Both the position numbers and the translations under genes were made by a program. A stretch of 64,000 bases of DNA. Source: Apostichopus japonicus. Taxonomy: Eukaryota; Echinodermata; Holothuroidea; Aspidochirotida; Stichopodidae. The stretch spans positions 30,125,898-30,189,897 of the forward strand of contig NC_092577.1 in NCBI RefSeq assembly GCF_037975245.1. Reading direction: 5' to 3'. This document shows, piece after piece, positions 9,521-22,935 of this stretch (the stretch's first letter is position 1; each line of letters begins with the position of its first letter). Below the pieces are notes generated by a model. That model was not told where the DNA came from. It saw only the letters and a list, made by a program, of their open reading frames with translations, and made no database searches.

Positions 9521-12500
9521 TCAATGGATGAATGAATGAATGAATGGACAGATGAAAGAATGAACCAATGGATGTATGAAGGACTGAATGAATGTAAGTA
9601 TACTACATGCCAAGACCAATTGTGAGTTTGTTTTTTTGCTCAGGAAGTTGTGTGTGCCGTTAACATCTTTGGGATGCTAAAAATGATAACATAGCAAGCC
9701 ATTCACGTATCAAACAGTTTACAACTGTGCATGAAAACCCTCAATCCAGCAGTCACGAGCGTATAGGGTACGCAATACTGCTACATGCACCCACAGAAAT
9801 GTTTTGTTGGATTTTCAAACTCCAAAAAGGTGTTTGATTTGTTTTCTTCTCTTCTCTTGAGACTGTTTTTTTTTTTGCGATCTTGTTTCAGAATTTATGA
9901 GTAACTTTAAGCGAGGTGGGTTGACAAGATTTTGACAACCTCCATCCTCCACGCTTTTTTTGACGTGCTACATCATCTCCGTCCTTCTGTTTATACAAAA
10001 AACCTGGAACGTTGACATAACGACCACTTGTTTGTCTACTCTGTTTTTACCTCCAAGGTCTACTCCATCTTTTAAACCCGTTTCCATGTGAACGGAAAAT
10101 GGGGCATTTTACGGCTAAATATTGGACCAGCTTTGTATTAAAATTCCTTGGTGAGTTTGACTATCAAACATCTGAATCAATAGCAGACTAGTTTTAGCTA
10201 TCTTCTTTTCCTTTTACAATGTTAAAATAAAAATCAAAATACTGGTTTGTACTTCAATGTGTAGCTGATCTCAACCATTTATTGTTGTTGCTAAACTGAG
10301 CATAATAATTAACACATGCAGCTTTCTTCTTTATAAATTATTTTCCAAGAAAAACTTATTAATCATTCTACAAAACCCCATCCTCTCTACTTCCACTCTG
10401 AAACCAACCATGCATGTCGGTAAATTTGCTCACTTTCGTCAATAAATTTATATAAATGCATCTCAAAAAACCCCATCTAATATGGATACGAATGGCACTT
10501 GAAATGATTTTCTTTGACTTGGTACTAACTCCCCTCCCCTCCCCCTTTTCTTTTTTTTTCATCTTACAAATGTCACTCCGTTTAAAAGAATATGTCAAAT
10601 TCCTCCGCTTTCCACTTGTTGCCTAGCATGGAAGACTCGGTATTTTTAGATTTGACAGGATTGAACTGTGGTTAGAATTATCTCACCTAACAGCAAAGTG
10701 AAATGCGTTAAAGAGAGATGTAATCTTGTGAGTTCCAGAAACCGCAATTTGTTAATGTCGATAAATTAAACCACAAATAACACAGATTTATTAGACTGGA
10801 ATTTGATCGGAAAAGCTTCTTATATTTTTTTTGGGGGGGGGGGGAGAGACGGTAAAATATAATTTGCGGTTAAAACATGGCCATTTGAGGACATTACTAA
10901 ATCAATTAATTGTCACAAAATTGCTCTATTTTATGAAAACAACTTGCAAATATAAATCTTCTAAAATGCAGACAGGTCATATATTTTGGTCTTGAGGTCT
11001 CTCATAAAAGCTTTTAGATGAGAGGAGATGTTTTAAGTGGATAAAGAAGGAGAAACACCAGACTGCTCGTTACTTGCCACAGATATTTCAACAATCATTG
11101 TGATAGCAACTGTCTTTAAATATTTTGATATTTTCTCTCTCTGCATTTACAGGGTCTAGTCAGAAATTCAGTTTTTCTAGATCAAACTCTTCAAATTTCA
11201 AACTTCTGGTCAATGTTGGCAGCAAAGGAGAACAAAGTAAAAAAACTTGTAAAAAATGACTGCAATACAATAATTTGAAATCATATTTACGTATCTCTTT
11301 TCATTTTCTCACCTTGTTTAAAGGTTTGTTATTTATCCAGGGATGCAACCATATGTACTTTACCCCCCCCCCCCCATCCTCTCCGAGTAAAATCAAGGTT
11401 GGGATGTCAGGGCCCCCCCAATGACAGACAGAATATTTAGGAAAAAAGTCTTTTGTACAGTAAATTGATACATAAACTGTATGTGTGGTACAACCTATTA
11501 CAGTCAAAATGTTCAACATTTTTTTTAGTTTCAAAGTACAGCACCATGTTGCATTTAAGCAAGTCTTGTCAGTTTATCCAAAATTTTTCAATGGGGAGAG
11601 AGGGGGGGGGGGGGAGTTGTTACCCCTCAATCTATAAGGCATATTTTGCATATTTTAACCAACCCTGTTCCCCACTACAAAAATGATGGTTGCCCTCCCA
11701 TTCTCCCATTCCCCCCCTCACGGGCCATCCCAGCCCTCTTGATTATGTCTGTATCGATTAATAAAATGGTAAGATTTTGCGAATTTTCTTTAAAAGTGGA
11801 ACAAAATGGAAGTAGGAAACCAAATCAAGAAAGAAGCAGGAAAAAAACAAAACTAAAAATAGGCCGCCGTCGGCTAAATACGGGAGTTGCTTCAACTTTA
11901 CGAGATAGAAAATGTTAACAACATTTGCTGCTCCATTAATTATCCTAGATGATATAATTTCCATTGGGAAGGCACCTTTATAGTTTAGAAGCAACTTATA
12001 ATTAAACTCTCTCTCTCTCTTCAACAAAACCGGACGTTTTCTTTCAATTATTTAAAGAACCCGATATTTCATTCCTACCATTTGTCTGAATGATTATGTT
12101 TCAAATAACCTTTGATTTTTGAGGACGAAAACGAAAAAAATCCCACGAGAAAGTCAAAACTGACAGAATTCAAGAGAAAAAAAGGAAAACAACAGGCGAA
12201 TCTCTGCCATGAATCCCTAATTGCAATTTTGTAATGACTTCTTCGAGATGGTGGGTGACCTTTTACCCAGTCGTAGGAGGTTAACGAAGCATTTCTTTGC
12301 CCCTGTTATATTATTCTTCAACCTACCGTACCGTGGACTTATTTTGGTAGAAAATAGTATTCTTTTAGAGACTGAGAGATGAATTGATACGTAGATAAAT
12401 GAATGATATAAGACAACCTTTCTGCCGTCAGGAAATGTTTGCTACACGTCCCGAACGCAGCCAGAAGATTTATTTCTGTCGGGTCATGTTCGTGCATCAC

Positions 12501-12984
12501 TGTTTTCTATTAGACAAGATATACTGCTCTAATAACATCATAATTAACTAACAGTTAAATTCTCGATTAAGGTTAAGTAGATTTGGGCTCTAATTGTTCA
12601 GGTCAATGGACATGATTGGTTTAAGCTCAGCTTGTCAATCTGAAGATTTCTTGCCAAAGCTGTTAGCGAGAGACGTTTCCAAATCGCGTTTACAGCTGCT
12701 GATTTAAATTTGTAGAGAGTCGATATGTCTGCATTGTAACGTTTTCGACAAACTGTGACTTTGTTTTCCTTTTACTTCATTTTCACGATTCTCGACTGTA
12801 CTGGAATGACAGATAATATAAGACAGAGGGTTTGAGGAATTCTGCAATAAAAATAAACTCTTAAAGGTTGACTGTAGCCTAATCATCTAATTTGATAGGC
12901 CGCCAATGTTGTGCATGGACAGTAACAAAACCGCTGTACTCAGTGCAGGTTGCATTTTAATACCAATTATTTGGTTTTCTATTT

Positions 12985-13990
12985 CTGTTTTATTTATTTG
13001 TTTATTTGTTTTGCCACAAAAGTACAAAGTGGAGGAAGTCTTCCATAAAGCTTAAAAGCTTAACAATGTGGAAGACTCCCTGAAGAAAGAAAAGAAAAGA
13101 AAAGAAAAAACAAAATATATATATGTGTATGAATACATACATAGATATAAGTACAAATTAAATGTTCAATATATATATATATATATATAGTAATTACATA
13201 CTGGTATAATTTAGTTTTAGTCAGTAACTAGCTATTATTTCCTTACAAAACCACTTCTTAAAGGATGTGACTGACTTTTTACTCTTTAAATCGTTCATTA
13301 GAAGATTCCATGTTTTTGTTGCACGGTTTTGTAGGCTTAAAGTTCCAATGGTGGTATTGTAGAGATTATAGTGGGCATGATTAGCATGCCTCGTGTTATG
13401 ATTATGTACATCTCTGTTACTGGTTAAAAAATTGTCAAAGGCAGCTGGTAGTAATCCATTCCAGGTCTTGTAGGCAAATAATGCAAGCTTAACTTTAATG
13501 AGATCGTGCAATTTTAGTAAATTGAGTTTCTTAAATAGGGGACTGGTGTGCTCACGTGGGGCTGAGTGTGTTATGTGGCGAATGGCTGCCTTTTGGAGTA
13601 TTATAAGATTGTTAAGGTTGGTGTTGTATGTACCAGACCAAATAATGGAACAATAAGTGAGATGCGGGACAACCAGGGTCTGGTATAGTGTTCTGAGTAT
13701 GTTTTCCGATAGATAATATTTCAACTTAGATAATATGCCAACATTCCGTGCAATTATACTGCAAATAGTTGAAATATGGTTGCGCCAGCTAAGTTTACAA
13801 TCAATATTTACACCTAAAAACTTAGTAGTATAAACTTGCTTAATTATTTTACCATCCATACATATATCTTTATTCCAAATAAGTGTATTACGAGTATTAA
13901 AGACAATGTAATTACTTTTTTGTACATTTAGTGATAATTTGTTGGCTGAAAACCAATTACAGAATTTAATTCATTTGACACGTTTTTGAT
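12985..13990 (-). mobile_element. 5'-truncated LINE, C-terminal part of reverse-transcriptase ORF
   Basis: An open frame from 13970 to a stop at 13221 (249 residues) reads as the end of a non-LTR retrotransposon polymerase. Seen: WFSANKLSLNVQKSNYIVF, then KFLGVNIDCKLSWRNHI, PHLTYCSIIWSG, LQKAAIRHI and HTSPLFKKLNLL, the usual order of RT-thumb and C-terminal motifs in CR1/Jockey-like elements. RT catalytic motifs (FADD) are absent because of 5' truncation near 13990, and a frame shift precedes WFSANK. The 3' side ends in an AAATA-type simple repeat near 12985-13010. It lies in the same orientation as KCNQ. Fairly young, since 249 codons remain open. Confidence 0.88.
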
Positions 13991-14264
13991 AAGGAATGGG
14001 CCCTGTTAAGTAAATATACGTGGACAACTTGGTCCAGTACAGAGACCGATAGGTCAATTCTTCAGATATGGAACTATGCAGTACTCAAGATAAAAACATA
14101 AGAATTTTGAAAGTCTTGAGATGACATATGTTTACAATACATTACTAGTATAATGGCGTCAACTACGAATTGTGTTGGATCTCACACATGAGTACTCTGT
14201 TGATATTATGATGTTAAGAAAGAGATACCTATGTTAACATGTCATATATATAAGTGTCGCATCA

Positions 14265-14560
14265 GATGGCCAAGACTGAGTCATGTGAGATGTGATTCAC
14301 AAATTGGATACCTTATAGAGTCATATGAGCTACCCAAGAGTCATGTGAGTGGGTGTGAATCACATTGGATCCCTAACAGTCATGTGAGTTGTGAGTCACA
14401 TATTGGAATTATAACCAAAGATTTATATGAGATATCCAAAACAGTCATATGTGATGTGATTATATGTATAGTCACAGCTTGGGATATATCTGAGATGACT
14501 CAATTATATATCAGAGTTGACGTAGCCCATTTTGTGATATTAGGTCAGAAATCCTGTGAG
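14265..14560. repeat. Degenerate tandem repeat with GTCATGTGAG
   Basis: GTCATGTGAG or GTCATATGAG recurs at about 14278, 14321, 14341, 14380 and 14442, with ATTCACA-ATTGGAT between copies. It is an imperfect 40-60-bp minisatellite and produces a 118-codon spurious ORF. Confidence 0.6.
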
Positions 14561-14979
14561 ACAATCAACATAGTCATTGCAGATTGAGTCGTTTCACAAG
14601 CTAGGGGTGTACATTTCACAACCAAAGTTTACACCCCTAGCTGTCATAACTAAACCTTTTCCAACGTCCGAATTTGAAACACTATTTACAAGATCAACTA
14701 CCAAGCATCAAAATGACAAGGACAGTACAGTGTTTTCACATTTCGTGTTTCCGATTATTCCGTGATCAGCTCTTACTATGGATATGGTAGAATTTCCCGT
14801 GGGGAAACATTTACCAATGATGTAGGCATTTAGGTCATGTGACAAGTTGTTGCCATAGAAACAGTGCAAAAAATCAATTGTGACGAATGGATTCTCAGTG
14901 CTTCAAATTAAACTCAAAGCTGTGAAGTCTTTTGATATATAACCGTCATTGTCATGTGATTTAACAGTTTTAGTTTGAT

Positions 14980-15135
14980 TATGTTGTGATATCATTATTA
15001 TGTTGTGTTATGATTTATGTTGTGATATGAGTTATTATGTTGTGATATGAGTTATTATGTTGTGATATGAGTTATTATGTTGTGATATGATTTTTATTAT
15101 GTTGTGACTTGATTTTTGTTATGTTGTGACATATT
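14980..15135. repeat. TTATGTTGTGATATGAG minisatellite
   Basis: Six or more copies of a unit of about 20 bp, the central three nearly identical. The array is AT-rich and intronic. Confidence 0.85.
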
Positions 15136-17024
15136 GAAACGTAAAGATATACTGACATTGTTCAAGTTGTGCATGCAGTTTACTATTTTCACTCATCTAC
15201 TAAAGACACCTACCCCCCTCGTCCTCCCCCCACCCACTTCCCCTACAAAAAGCCTCATCAAAGTATGAAGGAGGGACAGTAAAGAGGATAGAAAGGGGAG
15301 TGGGGTGGAGGGGGGGTGAAAGTAATGACTCCATTCCTGAATTGGGAACTTCCTCTAAGTTTAAGGTATTGTGTTTAACTAAAGACAAATATCTTTTTTT
15401 CTTACTGAAAACCAAAATGATATAAAAATAATGATTCATATAAGTTGCCTCTTGACAAACTTCCTATTGATACAACTGCCGCAGCACAAATTCTGTTATC
15501 AGTTACCATTCCTCAACCATATACATCCCCCAACCTGCCCCCCCCCCACCCCACAAACACACACAAATTAACGCTCAAATATCAGTAACAAAAGTTCCAC
15601 TTTTTTTTCTTCTTTTGATAGCAGTGGTATTTTATTCCATCGAGAAATTCTTCAACGCTTAAAGGTCAGAAAGATGCATTTCAATTGACCGGGCTAAGCC
15701 CAGAGCCAAAAGCGAAATTACCAAACTGCGCGTCAAAGAACCTTAAGGGTGCAGTCTCTTTTATTTGTGTGACCTAATTGTAGCACGGCGTAACCGCCCA
15801 GAATTATACAGACTCTATGTCTTGATAAATAATTTGAGACTAAAATCACTGCAAGGGACATTTTTCGGGGGATCAACAAAGATAGATATTTCCGGGCGTC
15901 CCCACGTCAGCAGCTTGTCCAGACCACTCAAATAAAGACCCCCTACCCCCCACCCCCCCCTCGCCTTACAAACAAATTTACTTAAACCAAAAAAAAGGAC
16001 ATGATTTGCTCGAGGTAGAAAATCTAGGTAAGCACGAATGAGAAGTTGATGAAGAATGACATTCACACTCTTCCTTCCAGAAGGAAAAATTATCCACGCA
16101 AACTGGAAGTAAATGTGACAAATTTGGTATCTCGTGAAACAATCTGAGGTCAGTTAACGAACGAGATTCGTGATTATAGAAAGGGAATGATACGAAACAG
16201 AGAGCAGTTAATTGGACACAAAACAGTTTCCAGAACAGATGGCACGGTTGCTAGGGAACAAAAAACCTTGGAAAATAAAATCAGACTTTCTATGATCTAG
16301 TTCCCAATTTTCCTATATTTTGTTTCTTTATCTGAGACAAAATAAGAAATAGGCAAAGAGAAAAAGGGGGACAAGAAAAAGACAGATTTCTAGAACATAT
16401 TAGGGATGTTATCGAGAATTATGCATGTCATCTTTCAGCTGAATACTTTAAACATGATCAGGAATATAAATTTCTTTTCACCATTTTAAAAGCTCAAAAA
16501 ACACTGGGGCCTTTAATGTTGGTAATTTTTGCCCAATATTTTCAACATCATTTGGAAATCTTTCACGATATGAAGTCGAATATTTATCCAAATTAATGCA
16601 ATTGTTTAAAAACGCTGGATAAATTTCTACATTTTGCATTGGTTAATTCATAAAAAAATTGATAACATTTGCAATATTATTGATCAAATGACAAATTTTC
16701 ACCCAATTCATATTCAAGCCTAAAGGAATCTTGTGTAAAATGAAGCTCACAATTCTCATGCCCCGAGGTAATGAATGCACCTAAACAGATGTTTTTTTGT
16801 AGTAAAGTTTCTCTTCTGAATTAAGTGAATGATGCAAAGTCTTACGAGTCTTGAACAAGTATGTACTCATTCTCACCATTTAAATGACAATTAATAACAA
16901 CTCATACATATTCATACCAGCTAATACAACTTCCAAGTCTGAGTTGATATTCTGAAGAGAAAAATTGACTGACAACTCGGGTGACGTTTTAATCTGCTCG
17001 GAATAAACTATTGAGGTAGCTTAC

Positions 17025-17135
17025 CGCAGGAAGCGCAAAAAAGGAAATGCCCACGATAGCACAGGTGGCAGCAGCCATTTTACCGGACCAGCTCTCGGGA
17101 GTCTTGTCACCGTAGCCGACTGTGGTTAACGTCAC
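17025..17135 (-). CDS. KCNQ: KCNQ-type K+ channel, exon with selectivity filter and S6
   Basis: 111-nt exon (37 codons, residues 178-214), phase 0 at both ends. Acceptor attccgcag|GTG follows a pyrimidine tract; donor CCTGCG|gtaagc. The protein starts [20 protein letters not shown], containing the K+ selectivity filter T-V-G-Y-G-D. It continues into S6, [17 protein letters not shown], ending at the first two residues of the PAG gating hinge; the Gly comes from the next exon. Filter and hinge are intact, so nothing here suggests a non-conducting channel. A K+ channel filter joined to FFALPAG is enough to place this in the KCNQ family. Confidence 0.97.
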
Positions 17136-20100
17136 CTGCGGAATTGAACAGACAGACACACAGACATCTTAACCTTGGTTTTAACCACTTCAAGATTCCT
17201 ATATGAACCAAGTAACCAATGACGCACCTGTAAACTGAATTGAAAGACTCGCAGTCAAGCAATAAGCCATTTAGAACAGTTACCGTAGTTACGGTGGATA
17301 TTGGAAGTAGGCCCTCATGTTAGAAAGACTAGAGAGCTGTTTGCAACAGCTGCAGAGTGAAGCTGTTGCAAGACCAAGATTAAAGGGTGTGAAGACTCGC
17401 GCAAAATGAAACGTCTAATGCCGGTAATCTGACCTAGTTTCGAATGAGGTGTAACAGAAGTGTTAGACACCACCATCTAGCCCAGAAAATACACACACAG
17501 CTTGCTACCGTCGGTAATTAGACGCTAGTGTACAGTCAGTACATACAGCTGCGGTCAATACCCACAGCACAGTGTATAAACGATACAGCGATGGACATCT
17601 CAGTTCCAGCTAAAGATAACAAGGAATCACGTTTCATTACTGTCTGCATTTTGTAGCGACACGAACAAAATGTCACTTGCAAGCAACAGAAAGTTAAGTT
17701 TTTCAGATGGCCGCATGCGGTTTGGGGCGAGTCTTCAATGCCTTTAATCTCTGCGTATCATCTATACCTGTTGTGCTGGATGTGTGGAGCATGAAGGATG
17801 ATGTCATATGCTCAGTCTGGCTTCAGTGCAACCCCCCTCCCCTCCCCCTCCCCTCCCACCAGCAACCGACTATTGATATAGATCAATACTAGAGTTGTCC
17901 AAATTAAGTTGACCAGTTTGCAACCTGTTGATCTCTGCGTGTATTGTTTTACCATTAATAGATAATTAAAGGTATCGGCCCATAAATACGAAATCCGGCC
18001 ATGTCATAAAGTATCACAATCTATGTGTTGTCTGCTACTTAACAAAATAATTTGGAAGTTTTTCAAATTCCTTCATCCCTTCTGTAATCAAAATGATTGA
18101 TGTAAAATCTCGATGGGCGAATAATTTACGATGGATCACTGCGCTCGTCCTCTGACGTCTGCTCACCGGAGCTGTATCTCTGATCGAAACAGAATGACGA
18201 ATGATTGATGGCCGAAATATTTTAATTGGCGCTTCAAGGCCGCCAAAAATATACGATACAAAGCTTCATACAGCTATACATATATGTATAATAAATTTGG
18301 CATAAAAAACTGAACATATTACATTGTGGCTATTCATACCTAAGCTACTATAGACAAACCTGTACATGGTATTAATTGCATGTGATTTAAAAATAACATT
18401 TTCTGCTCATTTTTGGGGGGTTTTCCGAAAGCGAAAACTATGGAGTCACTCTTACACCTTGCAAAATTTGAGGGGAACCGGCCGCGGATCGCAAAGTCGG
18501 TAATTACTAATACGGTTAGATTGGTCCAACATGGCAGCATACAGTATAACGTTGTACTCAAAGCCGAAGCCAAAGTGAATTAATCAGATCACACATCCAA
18601 AGTCTATGCATGCTAAGTTCTTCAATACTGCCCTCATTACCTTTCGGGGGGAAACTTTTCATACTGTAGTTATATCGTAGTGTGCGTACGTGCTACAATA
18701 TCGGCATTACTTGCCAAGTGAACCATACCTACATGACTGGACATTGAAACTTTAAGTTTCATATAGTCAGGGGAATTGAAGCCCCAAATATGGTGTAATC
18801 AGGGAAACCTCCCCCAATTTCATACGATGGGGATTTCACAGGAAAATTGACCTTCCCAGTACGCTTCAATGATCGAAAGATAAAATCACGCAACAGTATA
18901 TTGTTTTTCAAACAGGCTATAATTACCAACGCCAGTCAACAACCACTAATCCTCTTATCCCATTTTTATTTTAACTTTTAAGCAATGTTCAGTTTCATTT
19001 TCAAACTTTGGATGTATAATCCTTGTCGTGTCTAACCCTTAATTTAATTTGAACAAACCAGAAAGAGAAGAAAAACACTCCTCAAAATCTAAGCAATACG
19101 GAAAGTCTGTCATCGTTGGTCCAATTGTTCATGCACTTGCAATCTACGCCGTGGCACGTACGGCCAACTTTTCAAACCGAAATTTTCGTTGCTCTCAGGA
19201 TGACTCCTTTTTCATGGTGCTAATTCTGCCCCCCCCCCCGGGATCTGCTGGACGCAAGCGCGTGGACAACAGACACGACCTAAATCAGCCGACCGATTGT
19301 TTCGTCGTCTCTCTTTTCTCCTGCCCCATTTGATCTGACCATGACTTCAAAATTAAAAGCCTCCGTGTATAGATCGAACCAAGGACAGCGATTCCTTTTG
19401 ACGACTTTTATCCTCTCGTCTGCTCCCCGAATCCCAGCCCGAGATATTGATTCTTCTCTTTACGACGCTAATCAAAGATAAATATACGTGTACAGTAGCA
19501 TGGAGGTGAGTGAATTAACAGGAAAAGGAATGATCAAGGATAAATGTCCCAGAAAAAGTCGAGCAAAATGTCAGCTGTCTTTAGTTTGCGGTTTCCTTTT
19601 TTGTTTTGAGTCAGGAACTTAAAAAAGAACGTCTTATCATGCGACAATTTCCAAATAGCTGAATTGAAAATAAAACATGGCTGCTAAATTACCATGAAAA
19701 AGTGAGGAAGCATAAAACAGGGGGGGGGGGCGGCCAGTGGAGTGTTGAACGTCCATTGAACAGAATATGACAAATTCAGTTCATCTCTACTTTCGAGTGA
19801 AGTAGCCCGGCAATTTTTCGTATTTTACGAGCAAGCATGATCGATGCTTTATATCATTGGAGCAAATTTCATTTTTTGTGAGTTTTCAAGTAATTTTTGG
19901 TTTCATAATTAATAGCACATTCAAAAGAACATGTAATAAGTAAAACCAGAGAAATTGAATATAACAATAAAACCCGAGCCTCCCCTCCCCCTCCATTCTT
20001 TGTGCTTTATATAAAGTGATGCGTGGAATCCACTAGCACTCATGATGTCAGCCAATAGGCGCTGTTTGAGATCTAACCACACAGGGAGCTGAGCTGAGCT

Positions 20101-20215
20101 GCTCTAATCCATGAACAAGTCAAATTTAAAGCTGTTTTTCCAAGAATTGACTTGGCCTTAAAAACGCATCGACTTATTTCTTCGGGTCGTTCCATGTCTT
20201 TGAGTCTTGACTTAC
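17136..20215 (-). other. KCNQ intron inside the pore region
   Basis: About 3.1 kb, gtaagt...ccgcag. It holds copy 1 of the dispersed 18405 repeat. Nothing else recognised; a few poly-C and poly-G runs (17828, 19230, 19722). Confidence 0.85.
18405..18675 (+). repeat. Dispersed repeat family B, copy 1
   Basis: Matches 34495-34780 in the same orientation. Shared blocks are AAAACTATGGAGTCACTCTTA, AATCGCAAAGTCGGTAATTACTA (here GGATCGCAAAGTCGG), CTCAAAGCC-AAGCCAAA, AGTCTATGCAT and CTTTCGGGG-AAAC, ending at TCATACTGTA. The copies are quite diverged. No coding capacity and no clear target duplication. It could be an old SINE or MITE. Confidence 0.7.
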
Positions 20216-20344
20216 CAGGCCGTACCACAGCGCATCCGGTAACGTGCCGTAATCCGTCGAGTTTCTCTCGTGTTCCATAGTGTAGACCACGAACGACAAC
20301 GACATGACTGCCAGGAAACCTATATACCATGTTGTCAGTAACTC
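20216..20344 (-). CDS. KCNQ: KCNQ-type K+ channel, exon with S5, turret and pore-helix start
   Basis: 129-nt exon, phase 0 at both ends, acceptor ttccag|GAG and donor CTG|gtaag. Residues 135-177 start ELLTTWYIGFLAVMSLSFVV (S5). The turret YTMEHERNSTDYGTLP includes a possible N-glycosylation sequon NST, then the pore-helix start DALWYGL. The S5 Trp in TWYIGF aligns with the Trp that binds retigabine-type openers in KCNQ2-5; KCNQ1 has Leu there. This suggests the KCNQ2-5-like branch. The usual pore-helix ALWWG is ALWYG. The plus-strand neighbourhood (19,330-20,200) shows no further exon. Confidence 0.96.
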
Positions 20345-22429
20345 CTGGAAGAGAAGGAGAAAATAAAATAGAAATTAATAAAAACTTGATTAAAATTAAA
20401 AGTTAAATAATAAATATTGGTTAAAAGGGAAAACAAAAGTGGAAAAAGTTACGGGAGAAAATAGAATCAATGCCGGTTATTTGTGCCTCGTCATCTTGTG
20501 GAAGTACATATTGCGGACCGGAGCAGTGCCAATCGCGCCTAAAACGTGAAAGATTTGGAAGAGTTGTACAAACTTTCGAGAGGTAGCAGATGATGAATAA
20601 ACAAGCTTGTAAAATGGGATGGCGGAGGAGGACTTTAGTCAGGGATCCAGGAAAATTCCCCCCTTCCCCACCACCAGCCCCAGCCCCCGTTTTTACAACA
20701 AGACACAAAATGCCGGTGGATGATGTAGACTTCCAGCATATGGGACAGAAATGATACTTAAAGAAAACAGTGTGAGCACAGGCGAGATGGGGGCAGTTGC
20801 CCCTTCCCCCCCACTTTTTCCAAACCTTGAGTTGGCTTTTTTATCCAATCCGGTGTCGGCATTCAAGTTGGCTGGTTATGCCACAGCAATACTGAAAACT
20901 CTGCAATACTTTTATACTCATTCTGAATGTCGTACATAGGCTATAAAAGAGATTGACCCAATTGTGGTGGTTCTTAATTATTTAAATCCTTTTGTTATGT
21001 CGTCCAATAAATCTGGCAACAATTTTATGCATATAACATAATTACATTTTCAAATACACACTGGGAAATAACCTATAAAATTTGCACCTTATCATATCTA
21101 GAGGCTTTATAAAATGTCAAAAGTTCTCAAAGACCCCTCTCCCAGGTCCCCCCCAACCTTCACAAATCAACTTGTCCCCCTCCCCGAGTGTGATGGTACG
21201 TGACAATTTAGTATCGTATTATATTATTATCATGTAAAAATCACGACAATAACTTAACTAACTTTTCAACTATTAAAAATGTCAGCATTCGAACAACAAA
21301 CTGCCTTAACTTTAACAACTTAGTTCTAGCAAATTTTTGTTATTCACTTAAATTTGGTTTCCTGAAACGTGCGATCGGTCGACAAGCTCGTGTCAGAGTA
21401 CGGTTAATTAAAGCCATTGACGATAAATTTTCTCTTACCCCTGAGGAACTCTGTTATCGTGTACCATTGATTTTTTATAGCATAATGTCAGATCCAGCTA
21501 GCCTACTGTACTACAGTATATAGATCACCCAAACTAGGTCAGGTCGCTCTTCCGACCCGACGACAAACGAAGATGAACAATAACGTCCGATGATATATCT
21601 CGTTACCAATAATTAGTCCCTTCCCCATGTCTATATTAACGACCAGACATCGTTCTACGGTATCCCATGTCGGACTTCAATTTATGAGACTCGTTTAGCT
21701 TTGCGATGTAGACAGAGTTTGTAATGAGTTTCAAGTTGACGATTCTGTTCTTCTTTGAGAACAGAAAAAAAACGAAAAAAAAAAAACGGGGAATTTAGCA
21801 ACTAAGGGAGACGAAACACTGCTCATCATGATGATTTCATAATTATTTCAAGGAAGCTGGTGTATCTTTGGTTGCATTTCACTATACTTATCAAGTCACA
21901 AATTACCTTACAAGCTGGACTTGACGAACGGAACAGAAGGCAGTCATTTTGCGACGCCAAGAGACCACGTTGACACACGGCCAGGAATGTGGAATGAGAA
22001 TGGCTCGTAACTTAGTACGCTTCGTGTCAGGTGGCTATCCAATTATTAAACAGGTTTATTAGCTCAAACGTTCTTGGGGTTGTTTTTTACCAGCTGGAAG
22101 TTGTAGTACCAGAAACTAAAAATGCCATGTATACTCTAGCTGGTAATTATATCGTGCCCAAACCCACAACCTCTCAGACTGCTAGGTATTAGCCTGGTCC
22201 GACTATAACACTCTTTATTCTCTTGACTATCATAATAATTATCAAAAAAGTTGAAGTCTATACCTTCAAACCCACATTCACCAGACATTCGAAAAAGGAA
22301 TTTATTAACTCGTACTAGTATTATATAATCTATTCATCTATCCATCTCAGCAGCATTAGCTTATTATTACTGTATATTTAATCCTTACGTATATACTGTA
22401 TTATTTTTGTACATTTTTTTTCCCTTTTC

Positions 22430-22935
22430 TTCCAGCCTGAGGGAGTCTCCTACTTTGTTAATTCTATTAAGACTTTATAGGAGATTTCCTTTCCCATTGT
22501 ACACAATTGGCTATAAAACAAATAAAGGAATTTAAAAAAAAATCGTAATAAAGGCTTATAAGCACAACCACTACAGAAAACTGTGTGCACTGCTGTACAG
22601 GAAAAACAACAATTAAAATAAAACTCATAGTAACGAAACAAAATTTATACCTGGTCAAGATTCTGGCTGAAATCAGAACCATATGAAAAATAAGTAGTGT
22701 TTTAATTGCCTCTCAAAAGTAGCAGCATTTTGGACTTGTTTAAGGCTGTCAGGAACCTTATTTCACAATTTCGGTCCAGCCTTCGCAAACCAGCGATACC
22801 CATACGAGGTTTTAACTCGGTTCTTTTCATAACATATTTCTGCTACGGTCAGAGGTTACCAACAGATCATGGATATAATTAGGACCCAGTCCTAGCTCTA
22901 ACAGACTTAAACACAATCATGATGGTAATGCACCC
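22430..22935 (-). mobile_element. Decayed LINE fragment, reverse-transcriptase ORF C-terminus
   Basis: Minus-strand translation of about 22815-22690 reads SYGYRWFAKAGPKL, stop, NKVPDSLKQVQNAATFERQL, KHYLF. This is the tail common to many non-LTR polymerases (YG-R-F-(V)AGP-LWN-LPDS---(A)--F---LK-(Y/H)LF), with the conserved Trp of LWN changed to TGA. Upstream, in a shifted frame, GPNYIHDLLVTSDRSRN fits the preceding region. The downstream part to about 22430 looks like 3' UTR. Broken by at least one stop and one frame shift, so old. Confidence 0.75.

Larger units (their letters stand above)
9251..17024 (-). other. KCNQ intron after the pore exon
   Basis: About 7.8 kb, gtaagc...tttttcag. It holds a poly-A retroposon tail near 9301, GAAT repeats at 9524-9600, a LINE fragment at 12985-13990, and tandem repeats at 14265-14560 and 14980-15130. 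Poly-G/poly-C runs occur at 10830, 11365, 11605 and 15540. No coding exon recognised in the remainder (9.6-12.9 kb and 15.2-17.0 kb). Confidence 0.8.

Noticed and set aside
14231-14587. 118-codon plus-strand ORF with repeated SHV/CES words
   Set aside because: Translation of the degenerate GTCATGTGAG tandem repeat.
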